A stretch of DNA of 64,000 nucleotides from Schistosoma mansoni (GCF_000237925.1 NC_031498.1:22422422-22486421); one strand, 5' to 3'. Numbered from the stretch's first letter, positions 1 through 12,090 are shown. A program made the numbers and translations. The notes: a model not told the origin generated them from the letters alone.

Positions 1-432
1 CACAAAAGCAAGCTAGAACTGAGTCCCACAGGTCTCAATACTAGGACCTCTACTCTTCTTGATTTACACAAGCGATCTTCCTCAACAAGTTTCACCTGAC
101 TTATTTCTTTTTGCTGATGATGTGAAACTTTGGAGAGATACGTTGCCATAAGGATATACTAGTACTTCAGGAGGATCTGATTCGACTTCAAAGTTAGGCA
201 GACGACAACGGACTTACCTTCAACGCTTCAAAGTGCAAAGTAGTCCATCTGCGACATGTTGCAGACTATAGTTACAACTTAGGTAACTCCTCTCTAGAAT
301 TTCCTCAAGTCTGTTTTCCTCTATTATCGTTAATATACCTAGGTTCTTGCCTGGAGGTATTGGTGATCCACTGCTACTGGACACGGAAGCCCGTTAAGCG
401 AAAGCTTCTTCTGTTCCGTTCACAACCGTTTG
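1..432 (+). mobile_element. CR1-type LINE fragment (reverse transcriptase)
   Basis: The first 150 bases translate to a reverse transcriptase core: a VPQ motif, SILGPLLFLIYTSDL, then LFADDVKLWR, which carries the catalytic FADD box. The family's usual GVPQG is eroded here. Similarity continues in shifting frames to about 430. The fragment is cut by the window edge on the left and is clearly dead. The FADDVK wording is closest to the CR1-type element at 14.3-16.7 kb. Confidence 0.7.
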
Positions 433-438
433 AATCTA

Positions 439-570
439 TCTTTGTTTACAATGCTTGTGAATTAAGACTATATCGAGGCAATAGACACAGTATGCATAAA
501 TGCCAATTAGAGACTGACCAGTTGCAGTCCTAAACATCAATGGGAAGATTCAAACAAACAATGCTACGTG
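439..570 (+). mobile_element. 3' part of Smα-like SINE
   Basis: About 130 bases match the 3' part of the hammerhead SINE at 6.05-6.37 kb with only scattered differences. The shared text starts at a run reading CTATCTTTG and ends after GGGAAGATTCAAA. The ribozyme part is absent here. It sits directly behind the LINE fragment, so it is either a truncated copy or an old insertion. Confidence 0.6.
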
Positions 571-2880
571 GATTTAAACCCAAGGCCACTGGAACTTTAA
601 CAGGTACAGTTTATCTCGACTGCTTTTACCCGTTCTTTTCTGGTAATAAACCTCAATGTTCATTTGAAATTTCATCGGCGTTTGCAGTTTTGTTCGTACT
701 GAACAACACGATTTCTTTATATTTGTATTATGTGTAGACCAAGTTGCAAAACAACTTGCAGGTACCTATGTAAACAGAGTACCCAAACTGGTGCGAAATA
801 GGGATTTGTGTAGACCCATGGAAAAATCAAAAGAGTAGTATAGCTTTTCTCCATTGTTTCCTCTTCCGCTCTATTTTTCTTCAATCCTATGCATATATCT
901 CATTGAATAAGAAAATTGTGAGTCACTGTACATATACTAACATTCGTGCATTAATTGGAGCCCCACTTCATGGCTTCCCATGATGCTATTAGTAAAACCA
1001 AACGTGCACTACCTATTCTACAAGAGAAGCTACTTTAGTCAATTAAGGTGTTTCAAAGGGTATACACATATATTACTTTATTAATAGCAGCCAGAAATGT
1101 ATCTTATATATATATATTTAACGAGAAGAGTGGGTGCACTGTCTTTCAAGATCAATCGTCTGAGTTCTGTATTTTTCTCAAACGGATAAAGTAGAAATAA
1201 CCAAGGTTTACAGTGCTTTTCCAGAACATTCCGTACGCAATATGTACTAAGTTTATCCATGAGAAATAAGTTAACTGCTTAGCATTTAATGAAGTCTGAT
1301 CCTATCACTTAGGTAAATGCAAGTAGTATAGACTGTTTATATTAGTTGTTTAGTTACCATATCTATGAATTGAAGCTCCCCTTGGAAATATAAAGTAACC
1401 TATGGGTTTCTCTAATTCGTCTTTTAAGTTTATATATGCGATTGCAAAGCTGTTATTTTGTTGCGAACTAAGTTTGGTTTCCAACTTCAATTTCTTTTGT
1501 TGATTCAACAAAATACAATCTAATAACCTTTAGAGACAAGGTATTGATCACTGCGCTTAATGAACTGGTAAAAACGAAAATTAGTAAATGATGGTTTACT
1601 GCTAGTTAAAAGCATTGTATATATAGTCTCTAACTCTGGTTTTAAAAAACAATTCACCATAAACTACATTATCGACTCTATGCTCCCCAATGTTTTTCTC
1701 ATTAATTTTAATGTTCCAAAATCATAAATAAATGTCACAAGTTTACAAAAACATCCGCAAGGTGTTGATTTTCCAGTGTATTATAAAAATTCAACAACTG
1801 TTATTCAATTTCTAGAGGAAATTCAATGTGAAACTTATCCGCTTCTATTTGTGTCTAACTATCACCACTAGGTCCTCCTAACTTTAATAACGATAAAATA
1901 TGAAAAAGCACTTTAGTATTTACAGTCTACATTCAATTTTTATAAGTTGTGATCTCACCCTGCATTTTTTTCAGTAATTGGTTTTGTAGAACTTCATACA
2001 TCATCCAGTTATTAGGCATTATCTGTAAATCCTCGTTTTTTATATCAATAAATCAGAATCAATTGTAGATTCCTTGGAAAATAAGATATTTATTAACTTT
2101 TTGGCATTAGACAAAGCATGGTAGGTTACTACTCAATCTTATTTAACAGTGTGACTCGAACCTCGTAATCCTCAATAAGAATAATATGCATTTGGACAGA
2201 ATAGATGACGAGTAGGGGGATATATGGTTGTGGCTTATTGTTGTTGTTCTTTCATAAAGCTTCTTGGTCATCAGCTTCTTTGCCTTCAAAAGGAAGGTAA
2301 AGTGAAAGCTCCCAAAGTACAAATGAAATGGGTTTCCTCTATTATATTTCGGAACCTCATCAGAAAGCCTATATTCATTAATGTGAGGAGAGAATACTTA
2401 CTATTTAACAAACTTGGGAATAGATAAGAGTATTGATGAAGTTAATATTCGTGTACTTAAGTAGTATTCCATCCGACTGAATTCTGATCACATCAATTCC
2501 AGCTGATGTATTAATGTAGTCTTTTTCTCTTGAAATTCATTACACGGAAGCATCGCTTGGCATTTGTTTGAGTTATCCGAAAACGGAAAACTGTCCCTTT
2601 TCTGCGGTAAATAATTATGTATTTTATTTAGTATCGGAAACGAATTTTTAGTCTCGGGATTAGTGGTTTAATATAGCAATCCTTCATGCAGTTTTACACG
2701 ATCTAAATATTTGAAAGTTTTGTCTGATGTGAGAACCATCCGTAATTCGTAATCCGAATGTCCTTTTGCCATACATAGATAACCAGTTTCTGGTTATTAA
2801 CAGTAACTTCCTTTCTTACCTAGTATCGATTACATACCCCCCAACTTCTGTACAAAAAAGATCGTAAACGTGAGTTCAGT
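571..2880. other. No supported feature
   Basis: AT-rich sequence with many stops in all frames. Short open frames (540-737, 2224-2427) have no recognisable motif. There is a small TA run near 1108-1120. I see no exon with convincing splice sites. Confidence 0.5.
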
Positions 2881-3196
2881 AAATGTCCGGCGCTTTAACC
2901 GGGTTGGTTGACACGGAAAGTTCACCTAGGGGAGTTGGAAAACCCTGATTCCAAACTAATGGTGCACATGGGCTCCAGTATCCTAAAGGAACAAATGGCG
3001 TATGAACCAGCTACCATGGGACTGCATCTCCTCATGATGCTTCACTGCCTTGTGGATGAGATCTTTAGGCCAAAGGCTCGGGGTGTGGCCCCCTGAGAAA
3101 ACCACCTGCTTCGATCTGGGCAGTATCATAGCCCTCACACAATTAAATGAAATAACAATTTTGTGTGGCGCATATATATCTGGTGCCTCATTGAAT
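2881..3196 (+). mobile_element. SINE-like deletion derivative of LINE R1
   Basis: The sequence matches the 5' UTR of the R1 LINE (as at 10.98-11.25 kb and 62.7-62.98 kb, reversed). It then passes directly, after a run reading CAGTATCATAGCCC, into the R1 3' end, which reads TTTTGTGTGGCGCATATA. The whole coding region is missing. Two other elements (28.6 and 39.7 kb) have the same join, so this is a family member rather than a chance deletion. The 5' end of the UTR is also missing here. Confidence 0.75.
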
Positions 3197-4243
3197 AAAA
3201 TGTGAGTTCAGCACCAAATACTTGACCTTAAACCGTTTTAATCAAGTGTATTCAACAGATTGCCAAAAGTTTCTAGTTATATGGTTGGGCACACATTTGC
3301 TTGTATAGCTGATTATAAAGCCAGCTATATGGTAAGCCGATTTTGTCATCTAACGTTGAAATATTTCAATGTCTCATCTGAATCTTTTTCTGCAGTATTT
3401 CCACGTGTCAGGTTAAAAGATGGTACTTCATAATCACCCTACTGTTAATATTTCGTAATGCATAGGTTATCGTTTCAATGCTTCCCGATAAACCTAGCAG
3501 GCTATATTCCTATGTTGAATTGTCGTAGTTGTTTTCCGGTTAGTCAACAAGGTAGGAGGCCTAACTAAATTTTTCAGGGTGACCTTTATGAGCACTGTAG
3601 AAAGTTTCTGAATAACATGTGCTCTATGCACTCGTGTTTTTGATAAAAACAGTATATCTGGTAGTTTAAAGCAATTATTCCTTTTGATAAATTTGGACTA
3701 GGTAATAAGACGGAATATATTACAACTGTGTGGTATATTAGCCCAATACATTTCAAACAATCTGATCGCGTATATACTTGTTACGAACATTTATATATAA
3801 AAACAAAAGGTCGGTTAGACAGATAGAGGGTAAGAGAAAACAAAGATAGTAAAGAAAGTGACGTGAAACTCACCACGTTGGATAATAAACTAATACTACC
3901 AGGTTAGGTTTAAGGTGAGAACAAACTGTAATGTTTACTTAGATTTATGTCTGAAAGATTCTTACGGGGACTGGATTCTATAAAATTAGTTCCTATTGGT
4001 TGATATAGTCCTTTAAAAGTCTCAAGTTCTCTGTGTTGTAATACTTTCAGGATTTTTCTAACCAAGTAGATATGGTTTACTCGACTTAACACTTAATACA
4101 TTTTGTAATGGTAATAATTATAACTGGGGATTGGGGGTCAAGAACAAGTGTGAAATCTCACGAAATTTACTTGGTAATGATGTATTACTTTTTGATACTT
4201 GCTTTAAAAACGTGTATTCCTATCAACCCTTATTTTTCTTCAG
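3197..4243. other. No supported feature
   Basis: AT-rich, stop-rich sequence. The short open frame at 3910-4092 on minus shows no motif. It may be intron if the possible exons that follow are real. Confidence 0.45.
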
Positions 4244-4389
4244 CAAAAAGTATTTGGACTTAACCAAGATATGTCAAGTCTTGATGCGTAAGTCAGTCTC
4301 TTCAGTATCATTATTATTACATTCAAGCCCAGCAGATTTGTTTAAAAAATTGGTTAATGTTCTAACCACTTGGCTAAAGACATTAGATG
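4244..4389 (+). CDS. Possible host exon, product unassigned
   Basis: An open stretch lies between a good acceptor (a pyrimidine-rich tract ending TTCTTCAG) and a good donor (GATG followed by GTGAGTAT). The encoded text includes LLLHSSPADLFKK and LVNVLTTWLKTLDG, which look like amphipathic helices of a real protein. The reading frame stays open past the donor to 4691, so the exon limits rest on the splice signals alone. I do not recognise the protein. The helix pattern faintly recalls the C-terminal region of FANCI, but this is a guess. The donor is in phase 1 and does not match the next candidate exon directly, so a further exon between (perhaps starting after the AG near 4435) would be needed. 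Confidence 0.3.
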
Positions 4390-4665
4390 GTGAGTATTAT
4401 GTGTATCTCTGGATAATTTTTATAAAAATATCAGAATTTACTAAGAAAGAAGAGGAGTTTGCTAATACTTCACGAAATTTTAGTGTCGACCCCAAATACT
4501 GGGCTACAACAAGTGAATTAGCGTACTCAGTAGGGAATATATGCGAATGTTATGTATATATTTCTATTCCTAATATTTATGTTTCGAACTTAGAAAAATA
4601 CAAACCAACAATCACTCCTGGAACCTTTGAAAAAGTAAGGGTAATTTCCGGATGTATTTTTTTAG

Positions 4666-4807
4666 AATTTGTGGCATACTACCCTCTATAAACGACATTT
4701 TTGTCGAGAGGGAAGAAATTCTGAAAGAAATCAACCGAAAATGTCGAAAAATCAGAAAAGCAGAACTCCCAGAGCATGGAAATGAAATCTCAGGAAGGCA
4801 TAAAAAG
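4666..4807 (+). CDS. Possible host exon, product unassigned
   Basis: The exon follows an acceptor with a T-run (TTTTTTTAG) and ends at AAAAAG before GTAACA. It encodes a charged helix, ILPSINDIFVEREEILKEIN, then a basic tail rich in Arg and Lys. Codon choice and charge pattern look coding. It could belong with the candidate exon at 4244-4389 and with the possible last exon at 8960-9090, all on plus. I do not recognise the product. Confidence 0.3.
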
Positions 4808-5177
4808 GTAACATCAATTTTTCTGCTCATGTCTCCAGATTTCACAATCAGTCGATTCATTAACAAGTCGTTTACATGCTATTGAATACATAATAAACGT
4901 CAATTTGGTAGATCTCACTTCAACGTTAGAAGTATTTTTATCGTCGTCGTTCCATGTAAGTCTAATTCATTTTCCTTTCACTAGCACTGATAATTTATTT
5001 CAAGGAAAGAACATGTTAGAATGTTATGTTTAGTGAAACAATGACTAAATTCATATTTATGTGCCCGGCCACGTATTTTATCTGAAGCCTAATAAATAGT
5101 ACAAAGTTATTTAGACCAAATGAGGTAAGTCGGGGCTCAGACCTCCGACCAACATATATTTAATATATTAAATTTTA

Positions 5178-5735
5178 ACTTACTAATGCCTGTTACCCCT
5201 CGTTGAGGAGTATAGGCCACCCAACAGTATTCTCCATTCAACCCTGTCCTGGGCAATTCTTTCCAGTTGTTATTGATCCTTTTCACATCCGCTTCTATTT
5301 CCCGACACAACGTGTTTCTTTGTCTTCCTCTTTTCCCTTCCCCTTCAGGGTTCCAAATTAGCACTTGCCTCGTGATGCAGTTTGGTGATTTCTGAAATGT
5401 ATGTCCTGTCCACTTCCAACGTCTTTTCCTAATTTCCTCTCTATCTGGAAGCTGGGTTGTTTTCTGCCATAGTAGACTGTTACTGATAGTATCCGACCAA
5501 CGGGTATTCAGTATCTTACGTAGATAATTGTCTACAAATACTTGTACCATTTTGCCGATGGTTGTGGTAGTTCTCCAAGTTTCAGCTCCCTACAGTAGAA
5601 CTGTCTTGACGTTCGGATTGGAGATTCTGACTTTGATGTTGGTCGATTTGTTGTGAGTTCCATATGCTCTTCAACTGTGGGGATGCGGCTCTTGCTTTGA
5701 CAATCCTCGTCTTTACATCTGCATCAGAAATTTTA
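5178..5735 (-). mobile_element. 3' end of RTE-type LINE R3
   Basis: Read on minus, this encodes the C-terminal tail of an RTE-type polyprotein: NVRTVLL-like text, a [11 protein letters not shown] stretch, then [16 protein letters not shown] and a [16 protein letters not shown] region. It ends with the family 3' terminus, which reads GTAACAGGC before a run of TAAGT-like repeats. A copy at 9.47-10.08 kb is nearly the same, and the 5' part of the family is at 29.5-31.6 kb. This is a typical 5'-truncated LINE insertion. Confidence 0.8.
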
Positions 5736-6049
5736 ACAGGTGAACATAAATCTCTTGAACATAAGTGGTTTATGTTTGTCGGATATTAGTAAAACTTTGT
5801 CTTTCTATATGCTTAGATTTAATTTTAGAACGTTCTGTAAATAAATAAAATATGACCAGCAAACTATTACGAAATCATTGATTTCTTAGATAAGAACACT
5901 ACGTCTTTATGACAGTGAAGGGTTTCATCGAATAATCAAAATGTTTAGTTGCTCACCTCATAACGATAATTCACTGTGTTGCGTGTTAATAGGGGAATTG
6001 AAGGCAGTTTGAAGAGGGAAATAACCGATTATCTTAGTTTGGCAGATAC

Positions 6050-6375
6050 AAATACGATTGCATTGGTGTAGATGATATCATGAAGAAGAAGTTTATTGGT
6101 GGAACTGCCTTTAATAATTCTGTGTGACCTCATAGGCCCAGAGTGAACATCAACTCTGAGATGCAGGTACATCCATCCGACGAGTCCCAAGTTGGACGAA
6201 ACGCGCGTCCCGGATTCCACTGCTAGCCACTATCCATCTTTGCTTACAATGCTTGTGAATTAAGACTATATCAAGGCAATAGGCACAGTATGCACATACG
6301 CCAATTAGAGACTGACCAGTTGCAGTCCTAAACATCAATGGGAAGATTCAAATAAACAATACTAATTGAATTTAG
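6050..6375 (+). mobile_element. Smα-like SINE with hammerhead ribozyme
   Basis: A short repeat of about 320 bases whose middle part matches, from memory, the hammerhead-bearing Smα family of schistosomes (a text starting CAGGTACATCC and running through GACGAAACGCGCGTC). The 3' part is shared with 439-570. The repeat is not coding. I could not settle the 5' end by eye. Confidence 0.7.
6163..6223 (+). ncRNA. Hammerhead ribozyme relic (schistosome type)
   Basis: Outer stem I pairs GCAG (6163-6166) with CTGC (6220-6223). Stem II pairs GTCC (6184-6187) with GGAC (6194-6197). GAA (6198-6200) is followed by stem III ACGC/GCGT (6201-6208), and the expected cleavage site is after C6209 in a GUC triplet. 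The core should read CUGACGA but reads CCGACGA (6177-6183), so the essential U4 is lost. Two inner stem I pairs are also mismatched. It is probably inactive. Confidence 0.8.
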
Positions 6376-7097
6376 GCTTTGCTACTGTTTAGATTCGATA
6401 GAATCATAAAATCGGAACCTCCATTATTCCCGGTGAACCAATACATTCAATGTATTTTGCACATGGAGTTGAATGACAAGAATAGAAAGCGAGGGGTTCA
6501 ATGTCTGAATATCATGATCGTTAGAGCTAGTTGCAATATACTTTCTAAGCATTAAGGGATGAATACTTTTTCAGATTCAAGTTATTTTAATGCTTTTTCT
6601 GTTAAACTATCCTAAACCTGTTAACTTAATACTTTTGGAACTACACGAATATCCGATCGTGTTTTTTATTTGAATATCCATATAAGAAGTTAGTCATTTG
6701 TTGATTAACTTAGTACAGAACTAATAAAATAAGGAATATTGGTTCATCGAAGAGTCCATCATGGCAAATTCATTTTCAAAGCTATACAGTTGCAAATATA
6801 TACTTATTGTTCAAAATGACAATAATAACAGTGTAATAGTGAAATAAAATTTTGCTAAACTTTATCAATGATGTTTAATAAGTAAAGGCATCAAGACATT
6901 TTCTTTTTTTAACAGCCATCTGATTCCCTTTTATTTTCTCTATAGACTTTTAACCCCGACTGATATATCGCTGTTTCTACACTCCTCCTGATTACAGTTC
7001 ATCTAAATTTCAAGTTTTTCGTCATATCACTTTCCAATTCTAATTCCCCTATTTATCCTCATGTTGAATATTCAAGCTCTCAACAACATTATTATCA
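6376..7097. other. No supported feature
   Basis: AT-rich sequence with stops in all frames, and no repeat recognised apart from the LINE end that follows. Confidence 0.5.
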
Positions 7098-7153
7098 GTT
7101 ACTTACTTACTTACGCCTGTTACGCCTCGTGGAGGAGCATAGGCCGCTCATCA
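7098..7153 (-). mobile_element. Solo 3' terminus of LINE R3
   Basis: About 55 bases read on minus as the last part of the R3 LINE (CCTATGCTCCTCCACGAGG, GTAACAGGC) followed by a TAAG repeat tail. It is an extremely 5'-truncated insertion. The same terminus is at 5.18, 9.47 and 63.84 kb. Confidence 0.7.
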
Positions 7154-7794
7154 GTTACCTAAGTAAAAATGATATTTTTATGCCTTTATTAGTTTTACCT
7201 CACTGTTACCATGTTTAGCAGGATTTTATTATTATTCTTACTGTTATTATTATCATTTTGAGAAATAAGTATTTATTTGTGACTGTACAGCTTTGAATAC
7301 GAATTCGCCGTGAAGAGAAATCTCTGAACCAATCGTTTTGATTTTGTCTCAATGTGTATGTTCCGTTTACAAAATTAATACACCAAAAGACATTATAGCC
7401 TAAAATGATTATTTTATTAGCGACACACTCTTTAAATAAGATAACCTGACCTGTATTTTTGTAGTTTGTAAAAATAAGTAGTGTAGCTTCTTATTTTCTA
7501 ATTAAAGTAAGAAATTATCGAAATCCAAACAATCGTATTAAATATTGCTGTATTTATATACGACAAAACGTTTTACACATTGGGAATATAAAAAATCCCC
7601 AACGAAAATATAGTAATAATATTGTGAATAAATAAGCATACCATGGGTAGGTAATATAATCGACCAAGAAATGAACAGAAGTAATATTTAAAATGATAAA
7701 CAGTTAAGAAATACAGTTTAAAAAATCCACTCAGTTAAGGTAGTTTATATATATATATACTCAGTCCCAGTATCGACAAAAAGTGTACAGTATG
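7154..7794. other. No supported feature
   Basis: AT-rich and stop-rich, with a short TA run near 7748-7760. No gene seen. Confidence 0.5.
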
Positions 7795-8072
7795 GCAGTC
7801 GGTGGGGTGACATTCATAAAACATAGCTAAATCACCGAAGTCAGTGTTTTAAGCTGGTGACACTAATTGAATCGTCATCACTGTGCCTGAGGACAAACTG
7901 CTGGGCCCATGTATTACTAACATATTGTTGTCACTAAATGTGTACAATTCTTCGAAAAGGAATGATCGAACACAAAGTTGGCGAATTTCTTGAACTTGAA
8001 GGGGCCATGTTTCACATTGATAGACTAAAACTACTCTCATTAACACATCGTAAACCAGACGGCTAAAATAAC
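7795..8072 (-). mobile_element. RT C-terminal fragment of LINE R1
   Basis: On minus the text resembles the R1 polyprotein after its RT core. A piece reading CETWPLQVQEIRQLCV corresponds to CETWPLRVEDVRRLSV in the full-length copy at 59.9 kb. Matching DNA runs down to about 7795. The fragment is diverged and frame-broken. A second old copy is at 41.06-41.56 kb. Confidence 0.7.
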
Positions 8073-8959
8073 ATCACACTAACGCTAAAGATAGCTCGCA
8101 AGGTCATAAACTGTTCTGGTTCTCACTGTGCCTACATGCACGAACTTTACAACTATTTTTAGTGGTTCACCATAAAAAGTGTAGTTGCAGGCTTCTATAA
8201 GTCTTGTGGGTTTACTATAGATTTTGAAGATTCATATTATATTCTGTACCTAAGAACACTGATCAAGTTACTTAGCATGTGTATCATAATACAGTGCGAT
8301 GTTTTCCAGGTGATCAAAGTGGAAACGTCTTTCCTCACTCAATAGATATACATTACGTACTTTCTGTTTTGAGTTCTAGTTTGATTGAAGTTAGGAAAAA
8401 TATAGATCGCCGGTTTCTCACTTTAAATGAGTACAGTGGTAGCATGCATGTTACCTAGACCACTCAACAGTGATAAGCGCAAACCTGTGTGTAGAACTTG
8501 CATTGATCACTACTAACTCATAAAATAAAGTGAAATACCTGTCCAGTATTTTCTGACATTCAATTATTCCCTATATAGTATTAGTTCAAAAGGTGAAGTA
8601 GTTTTGGATTTAATATGACTCGTTTCTCACGATAGATAGATAATGTCAGTACTAGAAATCGACACATGCATATCGAGTCGTTCTTAATGCTGATCGAGTG
8701 ATATTGACCAACTTGCAGCATTGTGATACCGTATGCACTATGTTGAGTTGTACGAGATTTCGAGTCACATAGACTAGTGACCACGCTGCAACTTGATCGT
8801 TAGAATTGGGTCAGCGCTAAGAACTCATTAATCAATCAATTTTCAATATATATGCATTCTTTTGTTAGACTTATTTTCATAACCATTACCTGAATTGTTT
8901 TTTTCGAATATATAAATACTAGGCTCATCTCGATTGTACTTACGAATTTTTTCAAAAAG
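8073..8959. other. No supported feature
   Basis: No gene or repeat recognised. It may be intron if the next candidate exon is real. Confidence 0.45.
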
Positions 8960-9090
8960 CATCGATAGTCAATCAACAAATGTCGGATTTATTGAATACC
9001 GGTCAAAATGAACTCAGTCTGTTAGATAAAAAAATGGACGAGGATATGGACTCCATATACAAGCTCTTACATCTGAAACCTGAAAAATAA
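8960..9090 (+). CDS. Possible terminal host exon, product unassigned
   Basis: An AG at 8958-8959 behind a T-rich tract could be an acceptor. The open frame that follows encodes an acidic helix (text such as NELSLLDKKMDEDMDSIYKL) and ends HLKPEK with stop TAA at 9088-9090. The composition looks like a real C-terminus, and the exon begins one base into a codon. It could end the gene suggested at 4.2-4.8 kb on the same strand. An internal ATG at 8980 would also give a 36-residue peptide. I do not recognise the product. Confidence 0.3.
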
Positions 9091-9469
9091 TAGGCTCTTG
9101 ATTTGTTGATATTTTATTGGTTCATCTTCATATTGTTCAGTCCTATTTTCCTCAGAATTTTATTGGTATAGTGCAATTTAATTTTTCTTTATTGAATACA
9201 ATTATTTTGAAAGAGGGAAATTGTTTTCTGCTTCTTAACTTATCTCACTAATTTTCTAACTTCAGTTTTCTCTTAAACTGGTGGATAACCACATGGCATA
9301 TGAATTTTGTTAACTTGTTGAACAGACTGCAGTTCAGATTACTACTTCAAATGGACATGAACATATAGGCTATGTAATATAGCATAAAAAATATATAATT
9401 CAGCATCCTAAACTCAGGATGAGAACACCTTATTGTCCTATTTAATTGGTAACCAAGTTATGCGATATA
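9091..9469. other. No supported feature
   Basis: AT-rich sequence. It may hold the 3' UTR of the preceding candidate exon; no feature is clear. Confidence 0.45.
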
Positions 9470-10085
9470 TTACTGACGCCTGTTACCCCAGTTGCTATAC
9501 GTTTTTTTCGTGTCTGTTTCCGACTCCCGATGCAACGTGTTTCTTGGTCTTCCACTTTTTCCTTCCCCTTCAGGGTTCCAAATTAGCACTTGCCTCGTGA
9601 TGCAGTTTGGTGATTTCTGAAATGTATGTCCTGTCCACTTCCAACGTCTTTTCCTAATTTCCTCTCTATCTGGAAGCTGGGTTGTTTTCTGCCATAGTAG
9701 ACTGTTACTGATAGTATCCGACCAACGGATATTCAGTATCTTACGTAGATAATTGTCTACAAATACTTGTACCATTTTGCCGATGGTTGTGGTAGTTCTC
9801 CAAGTTTCAGCTCCCTACAGTAGAACTGTCTTGACGTTCGGATTGGAGATTCTGACTTTGATGTTGGTTGATTTGTTGTGAGTTCCATATGCTCTTCAAC
9901 TGTGGGGATGCGGCCCTTGCTTTGACAATCCTCGCCTTAACATCTGCATCAGATCCTACTTGTTTATCAATGATGCTTCCCAGGTACGTGTAAGATTCCA
10001 CCTCTTCCAGATCTTCTTGATCAAGTGTGATTGGGTTGGTGTTCTCCGTGTTGTATTTGAGAATCTTGGTTTTTCTCTTGTGTAT
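9470..10085 (-). mobile_element. 3' part of RTE-type LINE R3
   Basis: Nearly the same sequence as the R3 fragment at 5.18-5.73 kb, but extending about 80 bases further in the 5' direction. There it encodes EDLEEVESYTYLGSIID, the YLGS-type text that follows the RT domain in RTE elements. It is truncated at its 5' end and carries frame changes. The close match between the two copies points to the same source element and a similar age. Confidence 0.8.
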
Positions 10086-10784
10086 TTATGAGGCCTACTG
10101 CTGCTACACTAATTATTTTCATCTGCATATGTTCGTGTGTATGAGATAGAGAGGCCATGTTAACTGCGAGGTCCAAATCTTCTAATTGATTGACTTTCTT
10201 TGAAAGTAGTCAATATATCAACATTAAAGGAGTATTGAGAACGAAGTCCGTTTATAATAATAAGCTCGAGTCCTTAAGTCATGTCACACCCCTGAAACTG
10301 ATTACGTACGTATGTCTAATGACTGTTGTTGTCACCGCCTAGGCTGAAATTCTCAGTTACTCAAACCCGTCAGCATTTAGATTGGAGTTGGCGGAAAATA
10401 AGTAGGCGACGACATTAAAAATCTCAATCCGAAGAAAACCTTATCATACTTTAAATTTGTACAATATGGACTCTCATTAGTCAGCCAGTCACAACGCAGA
10501 ACTTTGTAATACGTACATCAGTACGAGTTGCCATACCACATTAGCACAGAGATGCAGTTGTCGATTCAAATCCCATAATGGTAGAGGTAGCAAGAGTATA
10601 AACAGTAATCCGAAAGATTAGAGTTTGAAGACGTTATTCTAAAGGTATAATCCAGCGGAATAAATTCGGAAAGAGAAAAAATAGAGGGACATGAAGAATT
10701 TAGTAGAACAAAAAGAGTGGATGCACCTTCACCATTGCAAATGATTTTGAGCCATGTCATTCAAGCTCTCTAACCATCCGTTGC
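10086..10784. other. No supported feature
   Basis: AT-rich sequence with stops in all frames. No repeat or exon recognised. Confidence 0.5.
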
Positions 10785-12090
10785 TATCATCTCGTGGATC
10801 CCAACCAGGTAGTCTATACCCCAAATGCCCTGGTACGGCCGAGAGAGCGGAGGGGCCACCCTCTCGAAATGCTCTCACACGGCCACTCGTATATAGCCTC
10901 TGCCAGGAAAGTCCTACTCACTGCCTCCTCGTGGCATTACTGTTGTTTACGAAATTCAGAGGACGAGAAGCGATTGTCCGGCGCTTCAACCGAGTTGGTG
11001 GACACGGATAGTCCACCTAGTGGAGTTGGAAAACCCTGATTCCAAACCAATGGTGCAGATGTGCTCCAGTATCCTGAGGGAACAAATGGCGTATAAATCA
11101 ATCGTCGGTCACCGGCTACCATGGGGCATCTCCTCACGATGCCCCACTGCCTTGTGGGTTAGACCTTAAGGTCAAATGCTCGGGGTGTAGGCCCCTAAGA
11201 AAACCACCTGCTTCGGTTTGGGCACCCGGGCAGTATCACAGCCTTCACACAAATAAATGAAATGATGACTTCTACTGACATTCCTATTTACGCGCTTACT
11301 ATATACCAGACAATTTACATTGTTATTCACTACGTCGCTTATTCACTCCACCTTATTCCCAATTTATGTATCCTTACTTTTCAACTTATGCAGCAGCTCG
11401 TCCATGGTGGGAACTCTGTTATATCTAAACGATCTCCAGTCACTGTCTGGTTGAAAGTGAACGCTTCCACCGATTATGAATACTGAAGCAGTCTTTCTGA
11501 AACCACGTACGCCGTTCAAGCTGGCTTCCTTCAACGTTCGCACACTAATGCAGATCAGACAACAGATAGGGCTGGCTATGTCTTTGGAAGGTCTTAATGT
11601 TGACGTTTGTTGTCTATCCGAGACCCGTATTCAAGACTCTAGTGAAGTACTACAAATTCGCTTTCCATCAGTCGCCTCGAAAAGCTTGTTTCACGTGCGC
11701 TTATCCGGGATTCCTGTGACATCCTCGTCTGGTCTTGCTGGCGTTGGTGTCGCACCAAGCGCTAGAGCTGAGGCAGCACTAATCGATTGGATCCCCATTA
11801 ACAGTCGGTTATGTGCTGTTAGATTAGAAAGTTCCATCAAAGTGAGAAGAAATCGGCGTGAGAAACGGTGTCTTTTCATCATCTCCGCCTATGCCCCGAC
11901 AGATTGCAGCCCGGATGCAATCAAGGATGAGTTTTACCATCAGTTAACAGTTCTTCTCCAGAAAGCGCGTTCGACAGATATTGTAGTACTAGCCGGAGAC
12001 TTGAATGCACAGGTCGGGCGTATAGGCACAGAAGAGTCGTTTGAGTGGCCGATGGGGACTCGTTAGTCGCAGGACAAATAACGGGACTGT
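10785..12090 (+). mobile_element. LINE R1, 5' UTR plus endonuclease, 3'-truncated
   Basis: The 5' UTR (10785 to about 11256) matches that of the full-length R1 copy at 62.70-63.14 kb (reversed). It is followed by the endonuclease-coding part. Similarity to the full copy stops near 12090, so the reverse transcriptase and 3' end are missing. Loss of the 3' end is not what normal LINE integration produces (it truncates the 5' end), so a later deletion or rearrangement is likely. Confidence 0.85.
11476..12066 (+). pseudogene. R1 apurinic-like endonuclease domain (partial)
   Basis: A 196-residue open frame starting MNTEAVFLKPRTPFKLASFN. It shows the opening motifs of the exonuclease/endonuclease/phosphatase fold that nicks target DNA in LINEs: SFNVRTL near residue 18, LSETR near 48 and a GDLNAQVG block near 175, the metal- and substrate-binding region. 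It is about 95% like the R1 copy at 61.87-62.47 kb. The frame is lost soon after AQVG, just before the truncation. The start is the first Met after the 5' UTR and is shared with the full copy. Confidence 0.85.

Noticed and set aside
4131-4691. Single 186-residue gene
   Set aside because: Splice donors and acceptors inside it and the text change along it suggest exons separated by short introns that happen to lack stops, not one open gene.
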